A stretch of DNA of 38,071 bases, taken from contig CALLQQ010000111.1 of the NCBI GenBank assembly GCA_938014915.1, positions 1 to 38,071 of the forward strand, in the 5' to 3' direction. The notes under the pieces were generated by a model. That model had not been told where the DNA came from. It saw only the letters and a program-made list of their open reading frames with translations, and did no database searches. Below are positions 1 through 8,318 of the stretch, in pieces. The stretch comes from an uncultured Clostridia bacterium. GTDB taxonomy: Bacteria > Bacillota > Clostridia > Oscillospirales > Ruminococcaceae. The position numbers and the translations under genes are program-made. Every line of letters starts with the position of its first letter. The first letter of the stretch is position 1.

Positions 1-2
1 AA

Positions 3-296
3 GAAATGCCGCCCGATACAATTGCTATTGTCAGTTCAGCTAATACGGATCTGATTGAGCAACTGTCCGGATATAGAATCACATTGATTAGTTGTGGAAT
101 GTTAGCCAAGGATACCTTGACATTCTCAAGTAGCATGGATGAAAATATGGTGGTAGCACTGCAAAGAGAGATGGAAACGTTCAGCGGAAAAGTTTATGAA
201 CCGCTTGAAATTCCAGTATCATATAATGTGAATGCCAATAAGTACAGTGTCTTAGCCTATACGGCGCTCAAAATTTTAACTGAAAACTTGAAATAA
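3..296 (+). CDS. C-terminal part of an unidentified protein (left-edge partial)
   Basis: The frame is open to the left edge of the window and stops at 294-296, so this is probably the end of a longer gene; an ATG at position 6 has no room for a visible ribosome binding site. About 97 residues can be read. They alternate predicted strands and helices (IAIVSSANTDLIEQL, then ITLISCGMLA), a pattern like the sugar-phosphate-binding half of DeoR- or SIS-type proteins, but I see no diagnostic motif. It ends with a helix (YSVLAYTALKILTENLK). The next gene is a spore protein 146 bases away, with a small hairpin in the gap. I do not recognise the family. Confidence 0.5.
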   Translation, partial: EMPPDTIAIVSSANTDLIEQLSGYRITLISCGMLAKDTLTFSSSMDENMVVALQREMETFSGKVYEPLEIPVSYNVNANKYSVLAYTALKILTENLK

Positions 297-328
297 CAGA
301 AAAATGAAACAGTGGTTTATTTTACTTG

Positions 329-360
329 TTATATAGAAAAGAAAGTCGGTAACAATACTA
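329..360 (+). promoter_or_regulatory. possible sigma-G/sigma-F-type promoter of the spore protein gene
   Basis: AATACTA at 354-360 is one base from the forespore -10 consensus CATACTA. An A/T-rich TTATATA at 329-335 lies 18 bases upstream where the -35 would be. Genes for this class of spore protein are normally read by sigma-G in the forespore, which is why I looked. The -35 match is weak. A small hairpin (TGAGTC 392-397 with GACTCA 407-412) lies between this site and the gene. Confidence 0.3.
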
Positions 361-442
361 ATGCAAACGCAAAAGAAGAAAAAAAGAAAAGTGAGTCGGA
401 TAAGTTGACTCATTAAAATTAAATTATAAGGAGTGTAATAAA

Positions 443-640
443 ATGGCTAGAGGAAGTAATAAACTTGTAGTTCCTGAGGCAAGAGAAGCACTTGACCGTT
501 TCAAGATGGAAACTGCTAACGAAGTTGGAGTAAATCTAAAACAAGGCTATAATGGTGACATTACAGCTAAGGAAGCAGGTTCGATCGGTGGACAAATGGT
601 TAAGAAAATGATCGAATCTTACCAGAACTCAATTAAGTAG
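443..640 (+). CDS. alpha/beta-type small acid-soluble spore protein (SASP)
   Basis: This 65-residue protein has the length and sequence of the SASP family, which coats DNA in dormant endospores and shields it from UV and chemical damage. Diagnostic stretches are NKLVVPEAREALDRFKMETA near the start, the germination-protease region ETANEVGV, then GYNGDITAKEAGSIGGQMVKKMI. In this family the GPR protease cuts at such an E-x-A-x-E type site during germination so that amino acids are recycled. AAGGAG lies about 8 bases before the ATG. The gene stands alone, with a hairpin terminator just after it. It is the best evidence that the organism forms endospores. The symbol (sspA, sspC and so on) cannot be decided because the paralogues are nearly identical. 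Confidence 0.96.
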   Translation: MARGSNKLVVPEAREALDRFKMETANEVGVNLKQGYNGDITAKEAGSIGGQMVKKMIESYQNSIK

Positions 641-655
641 TTAATTTCACATTAA

Positions 656-689
656 ATGAAGCACACGGCATATATGCTGTGTGCTTCAT
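656..689. terminator. hairpin terminator between SASP gene and convergent reductase gene
   Basis: ATGAAGCACAC (656-666) pairs perfectly with GTGTGCTTCAT (679-689) and the stem continues inward through GCA/TGC. A T-rich stretch follows at 690-708. It sits between two convergent genes, so it may stop transcription from both sides. Confidence 0.8.
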
Positions 690-715
690 GTTTGTATCTA
701 TTTAATTTTGCGAAA

Positions 716-1918
716 TCACTTCTTCAATAGCGAATTCGGATTTGTGCGTAGTAATTCTAATTCTCCATCTGCAATTTTAATTCCTGCTTTAATTATGGCG
801 GTATAGGCAGTAGCATTCGCAACATTCCCTACAAGGATGAAGCCTTTTAACCTACCGTCTTTGAAACATAGCCGCTCATAGGAATTCCCCTCACCCGAGA
901 TTTTACTAAAGCAGCCATCACCGTCATATATTCCAGCGGTAATTGTGAATAGACCGAAGAAGCCAATCGCATTCATCGGGATAGCATTCTCATATTTGGC
1001 ATCGCCACCCGCCATGTTTTTGCCTGCAACTTCCCCCTGAATGAATGCATTGGGTAGGAGTGCAATTATCTTATCCGTTCCACTTGAAATATCGTGACTT
1101 TCAGTACAATCGCCAGCAGCATATATATCGGAAATAGATGTTTCCTGCCTGATATTGGTGATAATGCCACGGCGACATTCGCCATCAATATCTTCAATAA
1201 GGGAAATGTTCGGCCGCACGCCGACCGATACGATTAGCACATCGAATTCCACAATATCGCCGTTGCTGAGTATTGCTTTATTCCCGTCGAATTCGTCCAC
1301 ACTTGTATTTAAAATAAGATTGAGATCTTTCTTTTTTACATGATCGCCAACTATCTTTGATGCATTTTCATCAAGTATGCTTGATAGAATCTTACTTGAC
1401 AAATCTACGATAGTTAAATCTACCCCACGGGGATATAAAGCTTCAGCAGCTTTGAGCCCGATTAAGCCTGCTCCCAGAATGAGTATGCGTTCGCCGCTTT
1501 TAACATCGGCAGAAATTGCCTTAGCATCATCGAATTTTGTGAATGTGAATCGTCTTTCGACATTTTCGATGCCCTTAATCGGTGGTATGAATGGGCTAGA
1601 TCCCGTCGCCACAAGGAGTTTATCGAATGAATGAATGCTCCCATCGTTCAATGTAACAGTCTTAGCATTTCTATCAATCGCCGATACTCTTTTGCCCAGA
1701 ATCGTATCGACATTCATTCTATCATAGAATGTGAGGTCACGATAATGCATTTTCTCTTCGGTAACCTTGCCCTCTAGCCAGTATGAGATTAGTGGGCGGG
1801 AATAAGTGTGATAATTTTCGTCTGAAATTAGGAGGATCTCGCCACTTTCGTCATAGGCACGAATACCGACAATCGCCCCGATCGCTCCGCCACTGTTCCC
1901 AATAATAACATATTTCAT
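716..1918 (-). CDS. FAD-dependent pyridine nucleotide-disulphide-type oxidoreductase
   Basis: The 400-residue protein has the two-dinucleotide-fold layout of the NADH oxidase / rubredoxin reductase / NirB N-terminal group. The N-terminal FAD fold reads YVIIGNSGGAIGA (3-15), a variant of GxGxxG. The NAD(P)H fold reads ILILGAGLIG (145-154), and the second FAD motif IYAAGDC is at 265-271. The position that carries the redox cysteine in water-forming NADH oxidases is serine here (HTYSRPLISYW), so I expect electron transfer to a partner protein such as rubredoxin or an iron-sulphur protein, not cysteine-based peroxide or oxygen reduction. A GGTGAG site precedes the ATG. It is the last gene of a pheA-ispDF-reductase run, 44 bases after ispDF. 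The physiological electron acceptor cannot be told from sequence. Confidence 0.85.
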   Translation of the reverse strand: MKYVIIGNSGGAIGAIVGIRAYDESGEILLISDENYHTYSRPLISYWLEGKVTEEKMHYRDLTFYDRMNVDTILGKRVSAIDRNAKTVTLNDGSIHSFDKLLVATGSSPFIPPIKGIENVERRFTFTKFDDAKAISADVKSGERILILGAGLIGLKAAEALYPRGVDLTIVDLSSKILSSILDENASKIVGDHVKKKDLNLILNTSVDEFDGNKAILSNGDIVEFDVLIVSVGVRPNISLIEDIDGECRRGIITNIRQETSISDIYAAGDCTESHDISSGTDKIIALLPNAFIQGEVAGKNMAGGDAKYENAIPMNAIGFFGLFTITAGIYDGDGCFSKISGEGNSYERLCFKDGRLKGFILVGNVANATAYTAIIKAGIKIADGELELLRTNPNSLLKK

Positions 1919-1962
1919 TTAACTCACCATTCCTATAATTCTATCTTAATATAAAGTATTGC

Positions 1963-3138
1963 CTAGATACCGCCAAGTAAACAAACAGCAAAGGCAGAAA
2001 TGCCCTCACCCCTGCCGACGAATCCCAATTCCTCTTGCGTCGTCGCCTTAATGCTGACATCGGCAATATCAATATCGCAAGCATCGGCAATGTTGCGGCG
2101 CATCTGCTCAATGTACGGTGCGAGTTTCGGCGCCTGTGCGCTGATAGTCGCATCAATGTTGGAAATCGAATAACCCTCATATTCCACTAAGTCGACTACC
2201 TTTTCAAGTAAATCAATGCTATTTGCGTCCTTGTACTTTTTATCATCATCGGGGAAGTGCTTGCCGATATCGCCGAGTGACGCTGCACCGAGCAGGGAAT
2301 CCGATATTGCATGGCAAAGAACATCAGCATCGGAATGCCCGAGCAGACCTTTTTCATACGGGATATTGACACCGCCGAGAATTAATTCCCGTCCATTAAC
2401 CAGCCTATGCACGTCGTAGCCATTGCCGATTCGCATTGTCGGGAGGCTTCCCCTATTGCTAGTTCCACCGCCGAGAGCCTCCCCAATTTTGAAATCTTCA
2501 GGTGTAGTTAGTTTAATATTCGAATAATTCCCCCTAGTGATAAAGACTGTTTCGCCCATATTTTCGACGAGCTGACAGTCATCGGTAATATCTTTCGTCG
2601 CATATTTAATAGCATCGAGATATAGCGATAGCTTAAATACTTGCGGTGTTTGTGCAATAAAGAGTGATTGCCGTGGTGGAGTATCTTCAATGAAGCCTTT
2701 TTTATCGACTTGCTTAATAGTGTCTTTAACAGGCACGCCGAGAGCCGCCGCATTGTGTTTTTTTGCGTCGGCGATTACTCTTTCTATATCCTCACTTGTG
2801 ACGAGTGGTCTTGCGCCGTCATGAATGGCGATATATTTTGAATTCTCATCAATTGCTGAAATTGCATTCTGCACCGATTCCATTCTTGTATCACCGCCGG
2901 CGACGACATTCGATAGCTTGCCAACTCCGAAATCCTTGCAAAGATTCGATATAAGATCAATATCTTCGGAGCGGGTAGCAATGATAATCTCACTAATACT
3001 AGGAGAATTATCGAGAGCTAGGGCGCTTTTCACCACGACGGGGATACCGTCAATCAATTCAAGTTGCTTATTAATGCCGCCCATCCTACTTGAAGAACCA
3101 GCGGCAACGATTATGCCGGAAACATTAGCATTATCCAT
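1963..3138 (-). CDS. ispDF: bifunctional IspD-IspF enzyme of the MEP isoprenoid pathway
   Basis: One 391-residue chain joins two MEP-pathway enzymes. Residues 1 to about 222 are IspD, which makes CDP-methylerythritol: nucleotide loop GIIVAAGSSSRMGG near residue 8 and HDGARPLV near 106. Residues 235-391 are IspF, which cyclises CDP-methylerythritol 2-phosphate: metal ligands D242 and H244 in GYDVHR, GHSDADVLCHA at 267-277, HFPDDD at 294-299, and ATTQEELGFVGRGEG near the end. I place the start at 3138 because AAGGAGG lies 6 bases upstream; the frame is open further upstream to 3210, but that would overlap pheA. IspE, which acts between the two halves, is not in this window. The gene starts 10 bases after the end of pheA, so the two are probably co-transcribed. 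Confidence 0.95.
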   Translation of the reverse strand: MDNANVSGIIVAAGSSSRMGGINKQLELIDGIPVVVKSALALDNSPSISEIIIATRSEDIDLISNLCKDFGVGKLSNVVAGGDTRMESVQNAISAIDENSKYIAIHDGARPLVTSEDIERVIADAKKHNAAALGVPVKDTIKQVDKKGFIEDTPPRQSLFIAQTPQVFKLSLYLDAIKYATKDITDDCQLVENMGETVFITRGNYSNIKLTTPEDFKIGEALGGGTSNRGSLPTMRIGNGYDVHRLVNGRELILGGVNIPYEKGLLGHSDADVLCHAISDSLLGAASLGDIGKHFPDDDKKYKDANSIDLLEKVVDLVEYEGYSISNIDATISAQAPKLAPYIEQMRRNIADACDIDIADVSIKATTQEELGFVGRGEGISAFAVCLLGGI

Positions 3139-3148
3139 TGAATCCTCC

Positions 3149-4282
3149 TTATAAAACTCCATCTTGCATTTCATTATAATTCCCGAGGAATTTGAAGAAG
3201 CTAAGATCATCTTCTAGGTCAAGAAGTAATTTCGCAACACTTTCATCCAATACACTACCGGCAAAATCGAGGTAGAATATCACATCAAAATTGCGACTTG
3301 CGATTGGTTTGCTTTCAATGCGAAGAAGATTAAGACCACCGACAGCGAATTTTGTTAACAGGCGGTACAATGCCGCAGGCGTGTTCGGTATCGAGAGGGA
3401 AACGCTGATTATATCGGCATCTTCTACAATGCTTAAATTCTTCTTAATGCAGATGAATCGAGTGTAATTATCATCACTGTTTTGCAAATTTGTTCTTATT
3501 ATATCAAGTCCGTAAATATTTGCACATTCTTCAGAGCAGAGGGCGGCATAGGGCATATCCGACTGGCTAACGAGCTTCGCCGCCGCTGCGGTATTCGAAT
3601 AGGGAATTGCCATAATGGCATTATTTTCATCTAAGAAGTTACTACATTGTTTGAGTGCTTGCTCATGCGAATAAACATTCGTTATATCTTCAAATTTCGT
3701 TCCCTTTTTTACCGCAAGACAATATTCAATTTTAATTGAAATTGTCCTGTGAATGTAAAAACTATATCGCCGCATCAGGTCGAAAGTTTGCATTACTGAC
3801 CCAGCAGTAGAATTCTGGATTGGGAGCATACCGTATTCTACTTCATTCCTTTGGACAGCCCTGAACACATCTTCAAAGCTTTCATAAAAGCTGATTGATG
3901 GCTCATTAAACATTCTATCACATGCCGCTTCGGAATTTGCGCCGCTCACTCCCTGACAGGCGACTTTTATCCCCTTGATAGTATCATCACCAGCTATCGG
4001 GAATTCTGGCAAGGCAACTTCGTGCAATTGGTCGGATTGCAGCGTTTTGCCTATATCCATAATATTTGTGAAAAGCAGCCGAGCGCCGCCCCTATGTTCT
4101 TCGGGGGATAGTGAGGATATTCTATCAAGAATTTGCTTCTCCCTATCTCCTTGGAAAATCGGCATATTATTCTCTTTTTTATAAGCGGCGACACTTTTAC
4201 TAAGCTCCATTCTATCGAGGAATAGCTTTAACAGCTCAGTATCTATATTATCAATTTGCCCGCGTATTTCATTTAAATCCAT
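3149..4282 (-). CDS. pheA: chorismate mutase / prephenate dehydratase (P-protein)
   Basis: The 377-residue protein has three domains in the usual order. A helical AroQ chorismate mutase (about 1-82) opens with LNEIRGQIDNIDTELLKLF and contains KKENNMPIFQGDREKQIL. Prephenate dehydratase (about 105-280) shows LPIQNSTAGSV and the catalytic NYTRF (TRF at 274-276). A C-terminal ACT domain (about 292-370) has the phenylalanine-binding ESKP variant of ESRP. Together they turn chorismate into phenylpyruvate for phenylalanine synthesis, and the ACT domain implies feedback inhibition by phenylalanine. It is the first gene of its operon and has a strong promoter just upstream. I see no T-box or attenuator in the short leader, so control is probably allosteric or by an outside regulator. 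Confidence 0.96.
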   Translation of the reverse strand: MDLNEIRGQIDNIDTELLKLFLDRMELSKSVAAYKKENNMPIFQGDREKQILDRISSLSPEEHRGGARLLFTNIMDIGKTLQSDQLHEVALPEFPIAGDDTIKGIKVACQGVSGANSEAACDRMFNEPSISFYESFEDVFRAVQRNEVEYGMLPIQNSTAGSVMQTFDLMRRYSFYIHRTISIKIEYCLAVKKGTKFEDITNVYSHEQALKQCSNFLDENNAIMAIPYSNTAAAAKLVSQSDMPYAALCSEECANIYGLDIIRTNLQNSDDNYTRFICIKKNLSIVEDADIISVSLSIPNTPAALYRLLTKFAVGGLNLLRIESKPIASRNFDVIFYLDFAGSVLDESVAKLLLDLEDDLSFFKFLGNYNEMQDGVL

Positions 4283-4324
4283 ATTTTCGCTCCTAATTAG
4301 AATTTTGCACTAGTTATAGATATA

Positions 4325-4353
4325 ATTATACATAACTTTTACCAATATGACAA
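4325..4353 (-). promoter_or_regulatory. sigma-A-type promoter of the pheA-ispDF-reductase operon
   Basis: On the minus strand TTGTCA (4353-4348) is followed by a 17-base spacer and a perfect TATAAT (4330-4325). It lies 43 bases before the pheA start codon. Confidence 0.8.
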
Positions 4354-4421
4354 GCATGGCGAAAATAATAATTGGCGAGCTAGTAGCACTAATAAAATCT
4401 GTTTATGATGGTATTGTTAAG

Positions 4422-4450
4422 TTGCGAAAAGGCATCGCATATGATATAAT
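4422..4450 (+). promoter_or_regulatory. sigma-A-type promoter of ruvCAB
   Basis: TTGCGA (4422-4427), 17-base spacer, TATAAT (4445-4450), 64 bases before the ruvC start. It is divergent from the pheA promoter, with about 68 bases between the two -35 elements. I saw no clear LexA box in this gap. Confidence 0.7.
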
Positions 4451-4513
4451 TAAACGAATAAGCAGGACAGATTGATTATGTGCAGGCAAGTGATATTTCT
4501 AGAGGAGAATGAT

Positions 4514-5029
4514 ATGAGGATTATTGGTATTGACCCAGGCTATGCGATAGTTGGATTCGGTGTTGTCGATTATGCGGGTAATAAATTCACTACCATTGAT
4601 TATGGGGCAATTACTACAAGGGCGGGAACAAAATTCTGTAATAGGCTCAAGATTATATATGATGATCTAAATCAAGTTATTGATAAATATAAGCCCGATC
4701 AGATGGCGATTGAGCGGCTATATTTCACCACGAACCAAAAGACGGCGATTGAAGTTGCCGAGGCAAGGGGAGTATTGATGCTTGCCGCAACGAATAGGAA
4801 TATACCAATTGCCGAATATACACCGCTCCAAGTTAAACAGGCGGTAGTAGGATATGGCAAGGCGCAGAAAATGCAGGTAATGCAAATGACGAGGCAAATT
4901 CTAGGGCTAAAAGAATTGCCAAAGCCCGACGATGCCGCCGACGCATTGGCGATTGCAATTTGCCATGGACATTGCGGATTATCGGGAATAAATAAAGCAC
5001 TAATGATGGAAATGCAGAATCTTAGGTAG
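4514..5029 (+). CDS. ruvC: RuvC Holliday junction resolvase
   Basis: This 171-residue endonuclease cuts four-way DNA junctions made during recombination and repair. The four catalytic acids of the RNase H-like fold are all present: D7 in IGIDPG, E67 in AIERLYF, and D140 and D143 in DDAADALAIA. I start at the ATG at 4514 because AGAGGAG lies 6 bases upstream and the family begins with the beta-strand RIIGIDPG; an upstream in-frame ATG at 4472 would add 14 unsupported residues. It is the first gene of a ruvC-ruvA-ruvB run, with ruvA 11 bases after its stop. Confidence 0.97.
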   Translation: MRIIGIDPGYAIVGFGVVDYAGNKFTTIDYGAITTRAGTKFCNRLKIIYDDLNQVIDKYKPDQMAIERLYFTTNQKTAIEVAEARGVLMLAATNRNIPIAEYTPLQVKQAVVGYGKAQKMQVMQMTRQILGLKELPKPDDAADALAIAICHGHCGLSGINKALMMEMQNLR

Positions 5030-5040
5030 GGAGATGTAAG

Positions 5041-5637
5041 ATGATATATAGTGTAAAAGGCGAAGTTATCCACCTAGAGCAGGAACTTGCCGTAATTGAA
5101 TGCGGCGGTGTCGGCTATGCTTGCAAGACGACTATGACGACGTTATCACAGATTAACGGTGTCGGACAAGAAGCAATGCTTTTCACATACCTCAATGTTC
5201 GCCAAGATGCAGTCGAGCTATTCGGATTCGCAACTAAGGCGGAGTTAGGTTGTTTTGAAATGCTAGTTAGTGTATCGGGAGTAGGGCCAAAGGCGGCATT
5301 GTCAATACTATCGGACAATACGCCGGAAGGATTCGCACTTGCGGTTGCATCGGGCGATGTAAAGACATTGACACGCTCACGTGGGATTGGAACGAAAACG
5401 GCACAACGGATTGTGCTTGAATTAAAGGATAAAGTAGCTAAAGCGGATCTGGACATTTCAGAAGAATATACCGCCATTAGCGATTCGCCGACGGGCAATG
5501 TTAATGAGGCTATAAGCGCACTTGCGGTTCTAGGATATAGCAAATCCGATGCGGCAAGGGCAATATCGGGACTTCCTGCCGATACATCGGTAGAAGAAAT
5601 GATTAAGACAGGGCTTAAGAAGTTGGCAGTAAATTAG
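5041..5637 (+). CDS. ruvA: RuvA Holliday junction-binding subunit
   Basis: The 198-residue protein forms the tetramer that holds the Holliday junction open and square for the RuvB motor. It has the OB-fold start MIYSVKGEVIHLE with GVGYACKTT, the paired helix-hairpin-helix segments (LVSVSGVGPKAALSIL and LTRSRGIGTKTAQRIVLEL), and a C-terminal three-helix RuvB-contact domain (EAISALAVLGYSKSDAARAI). Length is normal for the family. A GGGAG site precedes the ATG. Confidence 0.97.
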   Translation: MIYSVKGEVIHLEQELAVIECGGVGYACKTTMTTLSQINGVGQEAMLFTYLNVRQDAVELFGFATKAELGCFEMLVSVSGVGPKAALSILSDNTPEGFALAVASGDVKTLTRSRGIGTKTAQRIVLELKDKVAKADLDISEEYTAISDSPTGNVNEAISALAVLGYSKSDAARAISGLPADTSVEEMIKTGLKKLAVN

Positions 5638-5672
5638 AGTGCCGTCATTTATTATAGGGGGAGGGATGCAAA

Positions 5673-6710
5673 GTGCTAGAGAGTTCGGAATTTGAATTCG
5701 ATGAAAGATTAGTCGAGCCGGAACAAATTAGTGATGATAATGAAATAGAATTTTCTTTACGACCAAAGACACTATCCGAATATATCGGACAGGATAAAGT
5801 TAAAGAGAACCTCTCAATATTTATAGAAGCGGCGAAACGTCGTGATGAGCCACTTGACCATGCGTTATTACATGGACCGCCGGGACTGGGCAAGACGACA
5901 TTGGCGGGAATAATAGCGACGGAGATGGGCGTCAATATTAGAGTAACTTCAGGCCCCGCAATTGAGAAGCCGGGGGATTTAGCGGCGATTTTAACGAATT
6001 TATCGCCCAGTGATGTGTTATTCATTGACGAAATTCACCGTCTGCCACGATCGGTAGAGGAGATATTATACCCAGCGCTTGAGGATTTTGCGCTTGATAT
6101 TATTATAGGGAAGGGCCCTTCAGCTCGTTCGATTAGAATAGATTTACCACGATTCACATTAATCGGCGCAACGACTAGGGCGGGGCAGTTAACATCGCCG
6201 CTCAGGGATAGATTCGGCGTGATGATGCGCCTTGAACTTTATTCGCAGGAGCAGCTCTGCGATATTGTAATGCGCTCAAGTGTGATATTATCAATTGCTT
6301 GTGATAGGGACGGCGCAATGGAAATTGCAAAACGTTCAAGAGGGACACCGAGAATAGCGAATCGCCTCCTGAAAAGGGTGAGGGATTTTGCCGAAGTAAT
6401 CGGTGATGGCATTATAAATAAGGAGATTGCAAATACGGCACTTAATCGGCTTGAAATCGACCATTTGGGGCTGGATAACCTTGATAAAAGAATGTTGACA
6501 ATGATAATTAAAGGCTATGGCGGCGGACCAGTAGGGATAGAAACACTTGCCGCCGCAATTGGGGAGGAATCCGTCACATTAGAAGATGTATGTGAACCAT
6601 ATCTAATGCAGCTAGGATTCCTATCTAGGACGCCGAGAGGGCGGCAGGCGACAGCCGTTGCATATAAACATCTCGGGATAGAACGTGAGGGGCAACAGAG
6701 CCTAATATAA
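5673..6710 (+). CDS. ruvB: RuvB branch-migration helicase
   Basis: This 345-residue AAA+ ATPase drives branch migration of Holliday junctions with RuvA. Walker A is GPPGLGKT (68-75), Walker B is LFIDEIHR (116-123), sensor 1 is GATTRAG (165-171), and the C-terminal winged helix shows the family ending GFLSRTPRGRQAT. The start is GTG at 5673 behind AGGGGGAGG; an ATG at 5666 is out of frame. The first 25 residues are acidic and probably flexible, a common feature of RuvB. It is the third gene of ruvCAB, 35 bases after ruvA. queA and tgt, which often follow ruvB, are absent. Confidence 0.97.
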   Translation: MLESSEFEFDERLVEPEQISDDNEIEFSLRPKTLSEYIGQDKVKENLSIFIEAAKRRDEPLDHALLHGPPGLGKTTLAGIIATEMGVNIRVTSGPAIEKPGDLAAILTNLSPSDVLFIDEIHRLPRSVEEILYPALEDFALDIIIGKGPSARSIRIDLPRFTLIGATTRAGQLTSPLRDRFGVMMRLELYSQEQLCDIVMRSSVILSIACDRDGAMEIAKRSRGTPRIANRLLKRVRDFAEVIGDGIINKEIANTALNRLEIDHLGLDNLDKRMLTMIIKGYGGGPVGIETLAAAIGEESVTLEDVCEPYLMQLGFLSRTPRGRQATAVAYKHLGIEREGQQSLI

Positions 6711-6772
6711 ATGGACCGACATTTTATAAAAAGTAAATTCGATTAAGAGTAACAAAATCCAATACGGGTGCA

Positions 6773-6778
6773 TATAAT
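6773..6778 (+). promoter_or_regulatory. possible -10 element for glmM
   Basis: A perfect TATAAT lies 41 bases before glmM with a TG dinucleotide close upstream, but no convincing -35 is seen 16-18 bases away. The 109-base gap after ruvB shows no terminator hairpin, so read-through from ruvCAB is also possible. Confidence 0.4.
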
Positions 6779-6819
6779 AGATTGGGAAGTTATTTTTATA
6801 AAGAAAGGCTTGAAGAATA

Positions 6820-8172
6820 ATGGGTAGACTTTTTGGGACAGATGGCGCAAGAGGGGTAGCTATTACGGAGCTAACCTGCGAACTTGCAATGAATATCGGT
6901 AAAGCGGCGGCCGTCGTACTTACACGGCACACTGACCACCGCCCTAAAATCATAGTGGGCAAGGATACTAGAATATCGTCCGATGTGTTAGAGAGCGCAT
7001 TATGCGCTGGAATATGCGCAGTCGGCGCTGATGTTGAGATTCTGGGAGTTGTTCCCACACCCGCCGTTGCGTATTTAGTTAAGAAGTATAATGCAGATGC
7101 TGGTGTGATGATTTCAGCATCGCATAATAGCGTTGAATACAATGGTATAAAGCTATTTTCAAAAGATGGATTGAAATTATCCGATGAAATTGAAAGCGAA
7201 ATTGAGGAACTCATTCTTGACAAACCTGAGGAAATACCGCTCAAATTTGGAACGGATATCGGCAAAATCTCTTATAGCAAGAGGGCGCCACGTGACTATA
7301 TCAATTACTTAATGCGCACAATAGATGACAATTTATCGGGGCTTAGGATCGCTGTTGACTGTGCCAACGGTAGCGCAAGTACGACGGCGGAGGATTTATT
7401 CATCGGGCTTGGTGCGAATTGCAAATTCATCAATAATAACCCCGACGGGACTAATATAAATAAGAATTGCGGTTCAACGCATTTAGACGAATTAGCAAGA
7501 TACGTTAAAGAGAATAAATTCCATATCGGAGTTGCATTCGATGGTGATGCGGATAGGTGTCTCGCCATTGATGAAAATGGCGAAATTGTCGACGGCGATA
7601 GGATGCTTGCCATATTTGCAAAAATGCTAAAAGACAGGGGCGAGCTTGAGAACAATACCCTTGTTGCGACGGTGATGTCGAATATGGGACTACTGGAATT
7701 CGCCAAGAAAAACGGCATTGAGATTAAAGTGACAAATGTCGGCGATAGATATGTTCTTGAACAAATGCTGGAGGGCGGATATAATCTTGGCGGCGAGCAA
7801 TCGGGGCATATAATATTCTCCGACCATGCGACAACGGGCGATGGGCAATTATGTGCTATCCAGCTAATTTCAGCAATGAAAGCCGCCGATATGAAACTAT
7901 CCGAATTGGCCTCAATTTGCGAGGTATTCCCCCAGATAATGATTAATATTAAAATTAGCGAATATGCTAAGGGTAAATGGCAGGATAACGATGAGATTAA
8001 GAAGATAATAGCCGATTCTTCTGCCGAACTTGGCGATGATGCAAGGGTGCTTGTGCGTGAATCTGGCACGGAGCCGCTCATTCGTGTAATGATTGAGGGG
8101 AGAAATTTCGATACTATAAACAGCCATGCACTAAAAATTGCAAAGGTAATTAAGGCGCATTGCCCTAAATAA
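6820..8172 (+). CDS. glmM: phosphoglucosamine mutase
   Basis: The 450-residue enzyme converts glucosamine-6-phosphate to glucosamine-1-phosphate, the step that commits it to UDP-GlcNAc and peptidoglycan. It begins MGRLFGTDGARGVA. It carries the phosphorylated active-site serine S101 in ISASHNSVEYNG, the magnesium loop DGDADR (241-246) and the C-terminal phosphate-binding RESGTEPLIRVM. GTDGARG at the start and ASHNS in the active-site loop favour GlmM over phosphoglucomutase or phosphomannomutase. AAAGGC precedes the ATG. The gene stands between ruvCAB and the ECF genes. Confidence 0.96.
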   Translation: MGRLFGTDGARGVAITELTCELAMNIGKAAAVVLTRHTDHRPKIIVGKDTRISSDVLESALCAGICAVGADVEILGVVPTPAVAYLVKKYNADAGVMISASHNSVEYNGIKLFSKDGLKLSDEIESEIEELILDKPEEIPLKFGTDIGKISYSKRAPRDYINYLMRTIDDNLSGLRIAVDCANGSASTTAEDLFIGLGANCKFINNNPDGTNINKNCGSTHLDELARYVKENKFHIGVAFDGDADRCLAIDENGEIVDGDRMLAIFAKMLKDRGELENNTLVATVMSNMGLLEFAKKNGIEIKVTNVGDRYVLEQMLEGGYNLGGEQSGHIIFSDHATTGDGQLCAIQLISAMKAADMKLSELASICEVFPQIMINIKISEYAKGKWQDNDEIKKIIADSSAELGDDARVLVRESGTEPLIRVMIEGRNFDTINSHALKIAKVIKAHCPK

Positions 8173-8202
8173 ATTGTAGATACTGAATTTTACGATGGAA
8201 AC

Positions 8203-8281
8203 GGGCGTGATCCGCCTCCTCACCGGATAGTTTACATATTGACTATCATGAATTATAAGCGGTAAAGAGGCGGAACAGCCC
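8203..8281. repeat. 79-base interrupted palindrome enclosing the ecf promoter
   Basis: Four nested pairs of complementary segments are visible: GGGC 8203-8206 with GCCC 8278-8281; TCCGCCTC 8211-8218 with GAGGCGGA 8267-8274; ACCG 8222-8225 with CGGT 8260-8263; GATAGT 8226-8231 with ACTATC 8242-8247. No T-run follows, so a simple terminator is unlikely. The likely promoter of the ecf genes lies inside it. It could fold as RNA at the end of a glmM transcript or act as DNA for a protein. I do not recognise a known riboswitch class. Confidence 0.55.
8231..8259 (+). promoter_or_regulatory. sigma-A-type promoter of ecfA1-ecfA2-ecfT-truA
   Basis: TTTACA (8231-8236), 17-base spacer, TATAAG (8254-8259); five of six bases match in each hexamer. 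Transcription would start near 8266, inside the right arm of the palindrome. Confidence 0.6.
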
Positions 8282-8318
8282 TCAATGAATATAGAAATAT
8301 AAAGTGGAAGGCAGACAT

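Noticed and set aside
3139..3210. Upstream extension of the ispDF frame
   Set aside because: It overlaps the end of pheA, and a strong AAGGAGG site fixes the start at 3138.
4283..4324. T-box or attenuator in the pheA leader
   Set aside because: The leader from promoter to start codon is only about 40 bases, too short for a T-box, and has no terminator hairpin.
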